Shown here: piece by piece, positions 25,847 through 34,848 of the stretch
How positions within the stretch are numbered: the stretch's first letter is position 1
Layout of the letters: each line of letters begins with the position of its first letter
Source of the DNA: Xanthomonas fragariae
Lineage (GTDB): Bacteria > Pseudomonadota > Gammaproteobacteria > Xanthomonadales > Xanthomonadaceae
Reading direction: 5' to 3'
DNA: 64,000 nt
Assembly (NCBI RefSeq): GCF_900183975.1
Contig: NZ_LT853882.1
Span: 186,001-250,000 of the forward strand
Program-made: the position numbers and the translations under genes
Notes under the pieces: generated by a model
The model's input: the letters and a program-made list of their open reading frames with translations, nothing else
Database searches by the model: none
What the model was told of the DNA's origin: nothing

Positions 25847-26894
25847 GCAGATGCTCCTTGTGGTGATCGCCGGCCAGTTCGGGCAACAGCAGAGTGAAAA
25901 CGGTATGGCCCGGACGCGAGCGATAGGTCAGAGTGCCGTGGTGTTCGCGCGAGACCTGCTGGGCCAGCGCCAGCCCCAACCCGCTGCCTTCGGCGCGTCC
26001 GCTGACCAGCGGCAGGAATAGATGCTCGGCCAGCTCGTCCGGCACGCCGCCGCCGTCGTCGATGATTTCCAGCCGCAGCGACATCGCGTGCACGCGGTCG
26101 CGGATGCGCTGGCCATGCTCGACGCGCGTGCGCAGCGTCACCCGCATGGCTCCGGCCTGGAACGCGTTGCGCACTAGATTCCACACCGCCTGGGTCAGGC
26201 GGTCGCCGTCGCCAAGGATGTCGGGAATGCTGGGGTCGTAATCGCGCCGCACCTGCACCGACCAGACGCCCTCGGCTTCAGCCAGACGTAGCACCCGCTC
26301 AAGCACGACGTGGATGTTGAGGCGGTCGTGCGGGCGCGCCGGTGTGGGCGAGAGCAGGCGGTCGAGCAGGGTGTTCAGGCGTTCGATTTCGGTGCCGATC
26401 AACTCGATCAGCTCGCGCTCGTCTTCGTCGCGCCCCGCCGAGCGACGTGCCAGCAGCTGGGCGGCGCCTTTGAGCCCGGCCAGCGGATTGCGCAGTTCAT
26501 GCGCCAGGCCCTTGAGCGCGGCGCTCAAGGCGTTGGGCAGCGCGTGGGTGGGATCCAGCGCGGGAAATTCGTCGACCGGATGGGTTTCCAGCAGCCAACC
26601 GCCGTCGTCCAGCCGCGACAACCAGCCTTCGGCAAAGCGGGGCGCGTCGTTGGGCAGGCCCAGGGCAAGCCGATGTAGGCGCAGCACGTCGCGCTCGTCG
26701 TTGAGCAGAAATCGGGCCAACGCGTCGCCCTGTACTTCCAGTCTGGCCAGTGGTTGGTCCAACAAACGCCGCGCGCTGACCCCAAGCCAGCGCGCGAAAG
26801 CCGGGTTGACCCCTAGCACGCGGCCCTGGCGGTCGGCCCAGGCCACCGGGGTGCCCAGACTATCCAGCGACGGCATCGGAGCCGAAATCACCAT
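25839..26894 (-). CDS. ntrB: Nitrogen regulation sensor kinase NtrB
   Basis: 351-residue soluble histidine kinase. A PAS domain occupies about residues 1-115; the H-box LKGLAHELRNPLAGLKGAAQ has the phospho-accepting His near residue 134; N-box LTQAVWNLVRNAFQAG, G1 IDDGGGVPDEL and G2 GRAEGSGLGLALAQ follow. No membrane segments, as expected for NtrB, which is controlled by binding of PII. It is the first gene of the ntrB-ntrC pair, and the PII gene glnB lies about 2 kb upstream on the same strand. Confidence 0.95.
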   Translation of the reverse strand: MVISAPMPSLDSLGTPVAWADRQGRVLGVNPAFARWLGVSARRLLDQPLARLEVQGDALARFLLNDERDVLRLHRLALGLPNDAPRFAEGWLSRLDDGGWLLETHPVDEFPALDPTHALPNALSAALKGLAHELRNPLAGLKGAAQLLARRSAGRDEDERELIELIGTEIERLNTLLDRLLSPTPARPHDRLNIHVVLERVLRLAEAEGVWSVQVRRDYDPSIPDILGDGDRLTQAVWNLVRNAFQAGAMRVTLRTRVEHGQRIRDRVHAMSLRLEIIDDGGGVPDELAEHLFLPLVSGRAEGSGLGLALAQQVSREHHGTLTYRSRPGHTVFTLLLPELAGDHHKEHLHG

Positions 26895-27159
26895 TGCACC
26901 ACTTTAGTGCGAACAGCATCGGCTTGCACGGATGTCGCGCAAAACGAAGCATGCATGGAAACAAGTCGGAGCCGGATGGCGGCGGATCGCACCTGTCCAC
27001 TACGCATCCGCGCCGAAAGTCACAGGCGTGCGACTGTTCATGCAGGCACCTCGGCAGTTGATCCGCACTCATCAGGGCGGCGGGGAAAACGGACCCGGCA
27101 AGCAGCTCCGGCCGGGGTCGTTGCGTCACCCGCGGCAGCATGGCCGCGGGTGTGCATGC

Positions 27160-28602
27160 TCAGGACTCGTATGCGGCTTCGCCGTGCGAAGTGATGTCCA
27201 GGCCCTCGCGCTCGGCTTCTTCGGTGACGCGCAGGCCGAACACCAGCTTGGCGACTAGGAAACCCACGACCGACACGACGCCGATCCACACCAGGGTGAT
27301 ACCCACACCCAGTGTTTGGATGCCGACCTGATGCACGATGTCGTAATCGCCACCCTTCTGGCCGCCCAGCGAGGCTGCCGAGAACACGCCGGTCAGGATG
27401 GCGCCGATGATGCCGCCCAGACCATGCACACCGAACACGTCCAGGCTGTCGTCGGCACCGAGCATGCGCTTGAGACCGGTGACGCCCCACACGCACAGCA
27501 CGCCGGCCGCAAGACCAATCACGATCGCACCGAACGGACCCACCGTGCCGCAGGCCGGAGTGATGCCGACCAGACCGGCGACCATGCCCGAGGCCACACC
27601 CAGGGCGGAGGACTTGCCCTTGATGATCTTCTCGGTCAGCGACCAGCCCAGGATGGCAGCGGCGGTGGCCAGCAGGGTGTTGAGGAAGGCCAACGCCGCA
27701 CCGGCGTTGGCTTCCAGATTGGAGCCGGCGTTGAAGCCGAACCAACCAACCCACAACAGCGAGGCACCGACAAAGGTCAGGGTCACGTTATGCGGCTTGA
27801 TCGCCTCACGCCCCAGCCCGGCACGCTTGCCGACGAAGTAGGCGCCGACCAGGCCGGCAATACCGGCGTTGATGTGCACCACGGTGCCGCCGGCAAAATC
27901 CAGTGCGCCCAGTCCGAACAGGTAACCGCCGGTGGCCCAGACCATGTGCGCCAGTGGCAGATAGCCGAAGGTGAACCAGATCACCGAGAACAGCAGCACC
28001 GCGGCGAACTTGGCGCGTTCGGCGAAGGCGCCGACGATCAGTGCGCCGGTGATGCCGGCGAAGGTCGCCTGGAACACCACGAACACGTATTCCGGCAGAC
28101 TGACACCCTTGGTGAAGGTCGCCGCCAGCGTTTCGATGGTCACGCCCTTGAGCAGCGCCTTGTCCAGATTGCCGATCCACGGGCCTTCGCCGGAGAACGC
28201 CAGACTATAGCCATACACCACCCACAGGATGGTCAGCAGCGAGAACACCACGGCGACCTGGATCAGCACCGACAGCACGTTCTTGGCGCGCACCATGCCG
28301 CCGTAAAACAGCGCCAGGCCCGGCACCACCATCAGCAGCACCAGCAGCGTGGAGGTCAGCATCCAGGCGACGTCGCCCTTCTCCACCACCGGCGCGGCCT
28401 CGGCGGCAGCCACCGGTGCAGCTCCCGGTTGCGCGGTGGGCAGCGGTTCGGTGGTGACCGGCTCGGTCGGCAGCGGAGTGACCTGTGGCGTGGACTGCGC
28501 ATATGCGTTGCCCATGCCGCCCACCACCAGCGCGCTGAACAGCATCAGCATGCAGACGCTGTAGAACCAGGCCTTCCACCCGGCAAAGAGAGATGTCTTC
28601 AT
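27160..28602 (-). CDS. amt: Ammonium transporter AmtB
   Basis: About 480 residues with a cleavable hydrophobic N-terminus (to about residue 36, NAYAQS), a Pro/Thr-rich periplasmic stretch (QVTPLPTEPVTTEPLPTAQP), then eleven membrane helices. Family features: AWMLTSTLLVLLMVVPGLAL, the substrate-twin-His regions (DFAGGTVVHINAG and DVFGVHGLGG) and the Gly-rich helices. It moves ammonium or ammonia into the cell and is gated by PII. ATG 28602 starts the signal sequence; the frame is open farther upstream without support. glnB ends 22 bp upstream, the classical glnB/K-amtB operon. Confidence 0.95.
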   Translation of the reverse strand: MKTSLFAGWKAWFYSVCMLMLFSALVVGGMGNAYAQSTPQVTPLPTEPVTTEPLPTAQPGAAPVAAAEAAPVVEKGDVAWMLTSTLLVLLMVVPGLALFYGGMVRAKNVLSVLIQVAVVFSLLTILWVVYGYSLAFSGEGPWIGNLDKALLKGVTIETLAATFTKGVSLPEYVFVVFQATFAGITGALIVGAFAERAKFAAVLLFSVIWFTFGYLPLAHMVWATGGYLFGLGALDFAGGTVVHINAGIAGLVGAYFVGKRAGLGREAIKPHNVTLTFVGASLLWVGWFGFNAGSNLEANAGAALAFLNTLLATAAAILGWSLTEKIIKGKSSALGVASGMVAGLVGITPACGTVGPFGAIVIGLAAGVLCVWGVTGLKRMLGADDSLDVFGVHGLGGIIGAILTGVFSAASLGGQKGGDYDIVHQVGIQTLGVGITLVWIGVVSVVGFLVAKLVFGLRVTEEAEREGLDITSHGEAAYES

Positions 28603-28624
28603 AAGGACTCCGGGGGGGGTTGAC

Positions 28625-29017
<393 letters not shown>

Positions 29018-29190
29018 TTATTCACCTGGATGCCAACCCCGACATCCGATCGTTCGCGATCGCGCAGACCCCAGCGGATGCCATGCATTCGCCTTATAGG
29101 GGAGTCAGCCCCGCACGCCGCAATCGAGTGCTTTCTCAAAAAGCCATTTAGTCCACGGCAGATGCCATGGACCGATCGATCATGTGCGGC

Positions 29191-29223
29191 GATGGCGGAG
29201 GTGGGAGGGGGGCCTCCGCCATC
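29191..29223 (-). terminator. Hairpin downstream of glnA
   Basis: Perfect 11-bp inverted repeat GATGGCGGAGG / CCTCCGCCATC with an 11-base GC-rich loop, about 14 bases after the glnA stop. No T-run follows in the direction of glnA transcription, but the stem is strong and placed as a terminator would be. Confidence 0.6.
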
Positions 29224-29236
29224 ACCGCGGTGGAAC

Positions 29237-30646
29237 TCAGTTGCCGTAGTACAGCTGGTACTCCAACGGGTGGGTAGCAGCACGGAACTTGGTGACCTCC
29301 TGCATCTTCAGCGCGATATAGCCGTCGATGAAGTCGTCGCTCATCACGCCGCCGGCCTTGAGGAACTCGCGGTCCTTGTCCAGCGCTTCCAGCGCCTGGT
29401 CAAGGCTGGAGCAGACCTGCGGGATCAGCTTCTCTTCTTCCGGCGGCAGGTCGTACAGATCCTTGTCGCTGGGCGCGCCCGGGTCGATCTGGTTCTTGAT
29501 GCCGTCCAGGCCGGCCATCAGCAGCGCGGTGAAGGTCAGGTAGCCGGACTGCAACGGATCGGGGAAGCGCATTTCGATGCGGCGCGCCTTGGGGTTGGTG
29601 ACCCACGGAATGCGGCACGAGGCCGAGCGGTTACGGGCCGAGTAAGCCAGCATCACCGGTGCTTCGAAGCCCGGAACCAGACGTTTGTAGCTGTTGGTGC
29701 CGGAGTTGGCGAACGCGTTGATCGCGCGGGCGTGCTTGAAGATGCCCCCGATGTACCACAGCGCCATCTGCGACAGGCCACCGTAACCGTCACCGGAGAA
29801 CAGGTTGGCGCCACCCTTGGCAAGCGACTGGTGCACGTGCATGCCCGAGCCGTTGTCGCCGACGATCGGCTTGGGCATGAAGGTGACGGTCTTGCCATTA
29901 CGGTAGGCCACGTTCTTGATGATGTACTTCATCGTCAGCAGTTCGTCGGCCTTCTGCACCAGCGAGCTGAACTTGGTGCCGATCTCGCACTGGCCGGCGG
30001 TGGCCACTTCATGGTGGTGCACTTCGGTCTCGATGCCGACCTGTTCCAGCGTCTTGATCATTTCCGCGCGCAGGTCGTGCAGCGTGTCGGTCGGCGGAAC
30101 CGGGAAGTAGCCCCCCTTAACGCCCGGACGGTAGCCGCTGTTGCTGCCGTCGTACTTGGCACCGGTGTTCCAAGCGGCCTCTTCCGAACCGACCTGGAAG
30201 AAGGTATGCCCCATGTCGTTGGCGAAGCGGACCGAGTCGAAGATGAAAAATTCCGGCTCAGGGCCGAAGAAAGCCTGGTCGGCGGTGCCGGACGACTTCA
30301 GATAGGCCTCGGCACGCTTGGCGATCCCGCGCGGGTCGCGCTCATAGCTCTGCATGGTGGCCGGATCGAGAATGTCGCAGGTCAGCACGATGGTCGGATC
30401 GGCGAAGAACGGATCCAGATAAGCGGTGGCTGCGTCCGGGAGCAGGACCATGTCCGACTCGTTGATGCCCTTCCAACCCGCGATCGAGCTGCCGTCGAAC
30501 ATCTTGCCTTCTTCAAACAGCGCCGGCCCGATGATATTGGCCGGAAAGGTGATGTGCTGCTGTACACCACGCATATCGACGAAGCGCAGGTCGACAAACT
30601 CGACCTTGTTGTCCTTGATCAGCTTTTCAACATTTTCCACGGACAT
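29237..30646 (-). CDS. glnA: Glutamine synthetase type I
   Basis: 469-residue dodecameric enzyme that makes glutamine from glutamate and ammonia with ATP. Visible: [17 protein letters not shown] near the N-terminus, [10 protein letters not shown], the ATP-site region [37 protein letters not shown], and the adenylylation Tyr in [10 protein letters not shown] near residue 397, so it is the GSI-beta type regulated by adenylylation. ATG 30646 gives the family length. It is preceded by a sigma-54 promoter and NtrC-type palindrome, and neighbours the rest of the nitrogen-control genes. Confidence 0.97.
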   Translation of the reverse strand: MSVENVEKLIKDNKVEFVDLRFVDMRGVQQHITFPANIIGPALFEEGKMFDGSSIAGWKGINESDMVLLPDAATAYLDPFFADPTIVLTCDILDPATMQSYERDPRGIAKRAEAYLKSSGTADQAFFGPEPEFFIFDSVRFANDMGHTFFQVGSEEAAWNTGAKYDGSNSGYRPGVKGGYFPVPPTDTLHDLRAEMIKTLEQVGIETEVHHHEVATAGQCEIGTKFSSLVQKADELLTMKYIIKNVAYRNGKTVTFMPKPIVGDNGSGMHVHQSLAKGGANLFSGDGYGGLSQMALWYIGGIFKHARAINAFANSGTNSYKRLVPGFEAPVMLAYSARNRSASCRIPWVTNPKARRIEMRFPDPLQSGYLTFTALLMAGLDGIKNQIDPGAPSDKDLYDLPPEEEKLIPQVCSSLDQALEALDKDREFLKAGGVMSDDFIDGYIALKMQEVTKFRAATHPLEYQLYYGN

Positions 30647-30693
30647 CGGAAGAAACCTCGGCAGAAGTTAGAGTGGCTCGTGAGCGGAATTAC

Positions 30694-30710
30694 AGCAGGG
30701 ACCATGCCAA
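30694..30710 (-). promoter_or_regulatory. Sigma-54 promoter of glnA
   Basis: On the minus strand the bases read TTGGCATGGTCCCTGCT. GG and GC are 10 bases apart, as in the -24/-12 consensus (TTGGCAC-N4-TTGCW), with mismatches only outside the invariant pairs. Initiation would be near 30682, leaving a leader of about 36 bases before the glnA ATG at 30646. The presence of ntrBC in the same block supports the assignment. Confidence 0.8.
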
Positions 30711-30771
30711 GCTCTTGAACTTCACAAGCCTTTGATTTTGCATGCATCGCTCGAGACCGCTCACACATAGC

Positions 30772-30790
30772 TAGCACCGCATTGGTGCTA
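30772..30790. promoter_or_regulatory. NtrC-type binding palindrome upstream of glnA
   Basis: TAGCACCGCATTGGTGCTA is a perfect 7-bp-arm inverted repeat with a 5-base spacer, matching the NtrC consensus (TGCACC-N5-GGTGCA) at all core positions. Its centre is about 100 bases upstream of the predicted glnA start point, the usual enhancer position. A further half site (GGTGCAGAATG on the minus strand, near 30805) may form a second, weaker site. Confidence 0.75.
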
Positions 30791-30868
30791 TAGAAGTTCA
30801 TTCTGCACCAGCATGAGGCATACCGCAATGCACTATCCTGACGCCTCCCCCATCCCCTCTCCAGTCCG

Positions 30869-31663
30869 ATGTCCGATCTGATTTCCGCCCTGCTGTTGGG
30901 CATTCTCGAAGGCCTCACCGAATTCCTGCCGATCTCCAGCACCGGCCACCTGCTAATCGCCGAACAATGGCTCGGACACCGTTCTGACTTCTTCAATATC
31001 GTTATCCAGGCCGGCGCGATCCTGGCCATCTGCCTGGCGCTGCGGCAGAAGCTGTGGACCCTGGCCACCGGCCTGGGCGAGCGCGAAAATCGCGATTACG
31101 TGCTGAAGATCGGTGTGGCCTTTATGGTCACCGCGGTGGTTGGGCTGATCGTGCGCAAAGCCGGTTGGCAGCTGCCGGAAACCGTACACCCGGTGGCGTG
31201 GGCGTTGCTGATCGGCGGCCTGTGGATGCTGGTGGCCGAGCATTTCGCCGACAAGCTGCCCGAGCGCGATGTGGTGACCTGGAAAGTGGCCATCGCGGTC
31301 GGTCTGGCGCAGGTGGTGGCCGGCGTATTTCCAGGTACGTCGCGCTCGGCCTCAGCGATCTTCCTGGCCATGCTGCTGGGCCTGAGCAAGCGCTCGGCCG
31401 CAGCGGATTTCGTGTTCATGGTGGGCATTCCGACTATGTTCGCGGCCAGCGGTTACGCGCTGCTGGAAATGTACAAGGAAGGCGGCTTCGGCGCTGAGAA
31501 TTGGGCCGACGTGGCGGTGGCCTTTGTGGCGGCAACCATCACCGGTTTTGTGGTGGTGAAGTGGCTGCTGGGTTATATCAAGAAGCACCGCTTCACGGTG
31601 TTTGCGATCTACCGCATCGTGCTCGGCGTCGCCTTGCTGTTGTGGTTGCCTGCTGTGGCGTGA
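30869..31663 (+). CDS. uppP: Undecaprenyl-diphosphatase UppP (BacA)
   Basis: 264-residue integral membrane phosphatase that recycles undecaprenyl diphosphate for cell-wall synthesis and confers bacitracin tolerance. The two family motifs are clear: EGLTEFLPISSTGHLLIAEQ near residue 14, and FPGTSRSASAIFLAMLLGLS near residue 150. About eight membrane segments are predicted by hydrophobicity. ATG 30869 gives the family N-terminus (MSDLISALLLGILEGL). Divergent from glnA; a single gene. Confidence 0.95.
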   Translation: MSDLISALLLGILEGLTEFLPISSTGHLLIAEQWLGHRSDFFNIVIQAGAILAICLALRQKLWTLATGLGERENRDYVLKIGVAFMVTAVVGLIVRKAGWQLPETVHPVAWALLIGGLWMLVAEHFADKLPERDVVTWKVAIAVGLAQVVAGVFPGTSRSASAIFLAMLLGLSKRSAAADFVFMVGIPTMFAASGYALLEMYKEGGFGAENWADVAVAFVAATITGFVVVKWLLGYIKKHRFTVFAIYRIVLGVALLLWLPAVA

Positions 31664-32093
31664 GACCACAACCGCAGACGCGTGTCATATACATTGCGGC
31701 AAAGGCGTGCATGACATCCGCCCAGGCAGTGACGCCCGTCATTGCCCTGGGCGCATGGTGGCGGTATCACTGACGCATCAATCACCGGGAGCCACCCATG
31801 CGTGCCGTGTTCTTCGCCCCTGCACTGCTGGCGGCGGGCGTGACGGCCTGCGGGTCGAGCGCAGTGCCCGGCTCCCCCGCCGCCGAGTCGGCCTCGGTGC
31901 GCGCGCCTGCCGCCGACAACGCCCCGCTGCGGGCTGCCTTGCAGGCGCAGCACTGGCAGTTGCAGCAGGCCAGCGATGCGCATGGGACTGCCTTGCGCAG
32001 CCTGTTCGTCGATGGCACACCGCCCTTGCAGCTGGATTTCAGCGATCTACGTATACAGGTCAGCCAGACCTGCAATGCGCTGGGCGCCAATTA

Positions 32094-33514
32094 GTCGTCT
32101 CTGAAAAATCCCCTTCAAGCGCCAAGTGCCGTCGGTGACAGCGGCACGGTGCTCAAGGATGACCATCCCATCGCCCGCATCCAGGCACGTAAAAACGCGA
32201 TCCAGCGCAGCAGCCAGCGCAGGTTGTAGCCGGCCGCGCAGCCGAGCACGTGCAGCGCATCGCCTTGGGCACCTTTCAGCCTGCAGCGACGCAACCGGCA
32301 GTCGTCTTTCAGATGTCCGATCACCGGCTCCACCGCCTGCCGTCGCTTGATCCAGCGCCATTGCCGTCGCGTCAGCGTCTTGGCCTTGCCGCGATGCAGG
32401 ACCTGCACGCCATCGACTTCGCGCCCGCGATCGCCCAGGTCCACGATCGCCACCGTCGGTTCTACGCTCACATCCTGCAGCAACCCGCGTGTCTGCTCCA
32501 GCTGCTCGGCCAAGGTATCGCCGTCGTACGGGTTGCCCGGGAAGCTGCGCGCACCCACGACCAAAATCCCTTGCAGGCGGTGACTGCAATGCCGACCTTG
32601 ACGCCGAATTCGTACGCTTGACGCGCCTTGCCCTTGCCGATGCATTCCACTTCCGGGGCATGCAATGCGTACAGTTTTTGTTTGTCCTTCGGACGCTGCG
32701 TGTACAGCCGTTGCGCACGTTCCAGCCAGACAGCGATGCGCTCGCGCACGCCGATGTTTACCTGATCGAGTTTGCGTTGGATGTCGCGCATGAGCCGTCC
32801 CAGCACTGTGCGTTGACGTCGCAGCACGCGCCGCATCCGCTTGAACTGGCGCGCATGCGCATACCGACCTGCCTTGCGGCTCAGGGCCGGGCCTTGCCGC
32901 GCGTAGCTCTGCCGCAATCCGATGCCGTGCCGCTTGGCCAGTAACACCAGCTTCTTGCGGGCCACTTCAAGCAAACGGCTGTCGGTCGGATAGGCGATCG
33001 CCTTTTCCTGCACCGTGGTGTCCACGATCACCTGCGACAACTCGCGTGCGTCCACCGCCTGCATCGCATGCGCGGCGTTGATGGTGTGCGCCAGCAGCTC
33101 TTCCATCCCGGCCTCACCCAGGCGCTGCCGTCAGCGCGTCAGCGAGCTGGCATCGCACGGCAAACGCGTCTGGAACACGACCTCGCCGGTCCGGCAATCA
33201 GCCGCACCGGCAATGCCGGCCGACCGCCACCGGCCTGGGTGGCCGGCAAGCGCGATGAAAGTGCTTGCTCCAACGCCGCCCACGGCATCTGTTGGCTCAG
33301 CCGCGCCAGCGGATGACGCAGATCGATCTGGTTCTCCAGCCGCGAACGAAACAACTCGTCGGCGGGTCTGTCTCGGCAGCAGGACGGCGTGTACGCATGA
33401 CTGAAAATTGCAAGAAACCAGCCTTCAGCGTAGCGAACACCGGTAGTTTTGGCACGCCGGTGCAGACATCAAGGCCTTGCGGTCGTTGGGTGGTTGGGGT
33501 TTTTCAGGGGCGAC
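32094..33514 (-). mobile_element. Large IS5-type insertion sequence, copy A (degenerate)
   Basis: 1421-bp element with ends GTCGTCTCTGAAAAATCCCC (left) and GTCGCCCCTGAAAAACCCC (right, reverse complement). The 6-bp duplication CAATTA flanks it at 32088-32093 and 33515-33520, and removing the element plus one repeat restores the META reading frame. Related to copies B and C (1506 bp) but shorter by an internal deletion of about 90 bases and with further damage. Inserted antiparallel to its host gene. Confidence 0.9.
32115..33401 (-). pseudogene. Transposase of IS copy A, multiply broken
   Basis: The DDE transposase is readable only in pieces. Relative to copies B and C it lacks about 93 bases between GRPALPVRLIAG and GEVVFQTRLP, with CCGG at both edges of the deletion; a TGG to TGA change follows in LTRWRQRL; and two extra T bases occur near 32567. 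It does keep the normal C-terminal frame (VQVLHRGKAKTLTRR, then RQAVEPVIGHLKDDCRLRR) containing the last catalytic Glu, which B and C have lost. Confidence 0.85.
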
Positions 33515-33967
33515 CAATTACAGTGTCACCGAGACGCAGTTGCAGATCAGCCGAGTGGTGCCGAGCACGCGCCTGTGCGCGCAGTCACGACGGATGGCGC
33601 AGGAGCGCGCGGCGAGCGAGTTGCTGTGCGGCCGCTTCGCGGTGGTGCTAGACAACGCGCAGGCCATGTCTAGGCTGACCCTGACCCGCAGCGACGGCAC
33701 CCACCTGGTCTTCGGCGGCGTCGCCACAGCAAACACACGCGATGGCGGGCCTGGACAGACGCTGCTCTGATCCAAATGGCCGCCGAAACCGTGCCGTGCG
33801 CCTCCGACCCGTTGCGCCAATACCTGCAACTGCGGGAGCAAATCCGGCTGCGCAGGCCGGGCACCGGTATCAACGGCTTGGCACACCTTCGACAGCCAGA
33901 TCGAAGGCTTCGAGCACGACGCCGGCATTCGCACCTTGCTGCGGGTGACGCGGTACCCCGCGGCTGT

Positions 33968-34064
33968 GGCACGCAGCATGTTCGCGTTCAACTCGTTCAA
34001 CCTCGAAGGCTGGGCACTGTATGCCGTAGCCGAAATGGTGCCGGTAGCGTATGGCCGAGGATGA
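33968..34064 (+). pseudogene. DUF885 internal fragment, 3' part
   Basis: About 31 codons read ARSMFAFNSFNLEGWALYAV followed by AEMVPVAYGRG and a stop. This is a conserved DUF885 segment that normally follows FTAMVERGVSL directly. That preceding segment is present at 21792-21922 on the opposite strand. The fragment is fused at its 5' side to the DUF4377 remnant, and nothing of the DUF885 C-terminus remains after it. Confidence 0.7.
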
Positions 34065-34097
34065 ACCCCATGTGCACGCCCTGTTGATCGGGACGAC

Positions 34098-34451
34098 TCA
34101 GTGTTTGAAGGGAACCAGTTCGGGCTGTCTTGTGCCTTTCCACTTCCCTTCTTTCACTGCCCCTGGGCAGATGGTCTCGTATTGTGAGAGCGCGGTGATG
34201 GCTTTCATCGTCCATCCCGCGCAGTAGTTGGTCGACGTGGGGGTAGGAAAGGGGCAGTACGGCGAAACTGCTTCCCAGGTGCCCGAGATCGGGTCTACCG
34301 GTTTCCAGTTGTAATCTGACGTGTCGCAGCCTTTCGAGCAAAACAGGAACGGATCGTCCATGCGACAGACCAGCGTCGTGTGCGGCGTCGAGGCGGTGGC
34401 GGTGGTCTGTAGCCCAACAGCGGCGACCAATGTCCATATCCAGCGTTTCAT
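34098..34451 (-). CDS. Small Cys-rich exported protein of unknown function
   Basis: 117 residues with a signal peptide (MKRWIWTLVAAVGLQTTATA). The mature part has six Cys (VCRMDD, LFCSKGC, YCPF, NYCAGW, TICPG), enough for three disulfides, and many Pro, Trp and Thr. No family is recognised. ATG 34451 starts the signal peptide and has an AAGGA-like ribosome site (GACAGAAGGAATCGTT) just upstream; a longer frame reaches 34532 but without export signal. Codon use is less GC-biased than neighbours, and it lies between rearranged DNA and a MITE/IS complex, so it may be a recent arrival. Confidence 0.65.
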   Translation of the reverse strand: MKRWIWTLVAAVGLQTTATASTPHTTLVCRMDDPFLFCSKGCDTSDYNWKPVDPISGTWEAVSPYCPFPTPTSTNYCAGWTMKAITALSQYETICPGAVKEGKWKGTRQPELVPFKH

Positions 34452-34700
34452 AACGATTCCTTCTGTCAATGACGGTTTACACCGTGCGCTCAGGCTAACG
34501 ACCTGTGATGAGTTTTGTGGGTCCAGGCACAAACCTGATGTCCGAAATATACGCCGATCAGAGAATACTATAATCCGGGCAATCGCTTACTAAGGGTGCC
34601 CTAACTGCGGTCGCCTGGCTTGGGCCGCTGCGCCCTGCTAGTGGACGCAGCAGCTGGATGCCGGAGTGGGACTGGTGTTGCCTGTGGGCAGCCGCTTTTA
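34452..34700. other. AT-richer intergenic region upstream of the Cys-rich protein gene
   Basis: About 250 bases with no gene. The part 34470-34600 is clearly richer in A and T than the surroundings and probably contains the promoter of the minus-strand Cys-rich protein gene. The last three bases (TTA, 34698-34700) are the target duplication of the MITE-like element that starts at 34701. Confidence 0.5.
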
Positions 34701-34848
34701 GAGTGGCTGACAAAACGGCTGCGCTCACCGCCAAGCGGGCGCGGCCGGTGCTCGGAATCGGCATGTACCACGCGTGCACTGCGGTTCCTCCGCGCCGTCC
34801 GCACTCACCTGGCGATTGCTCGTGGCGATTGCTCGCTACGTTTTATTA

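Larger units (their letters stand above)
31801..33965 (+). pseudogene. META-DUF4377 domain lipoprotein gene, interrupted by an IS and cut by inversion
   Basis: The 5' part (31801-32093) encodes a lipoprotein signal (LLAAGVTACGSS) and the first half of a META (HslJ-like) domain, ending CNALGAN. An IS occupies 32094-33514. The frame resumes after it as NYSVTETQLQISRVVPSTRL and runs through the META end (HLVFGGVATANT). A one-base loss near 33767 and another frameshift near 33886 follow, with DUF4377 pieces (ETVPCASDPLRQYLQLRE, then IEGFEHDAGIRTLLRVTRYP). The end is missing here and is found at 21732-21791. Intact relatives are envelope lipoproteins of unknown function. Confidence 0.8.

Noticed and set aside
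30668..30680. TTAGAGTGGCT in the glnA leader as another MITE end
   Set aside because: Match ends after 11 bases and no partner end or homologous core is present nearby.
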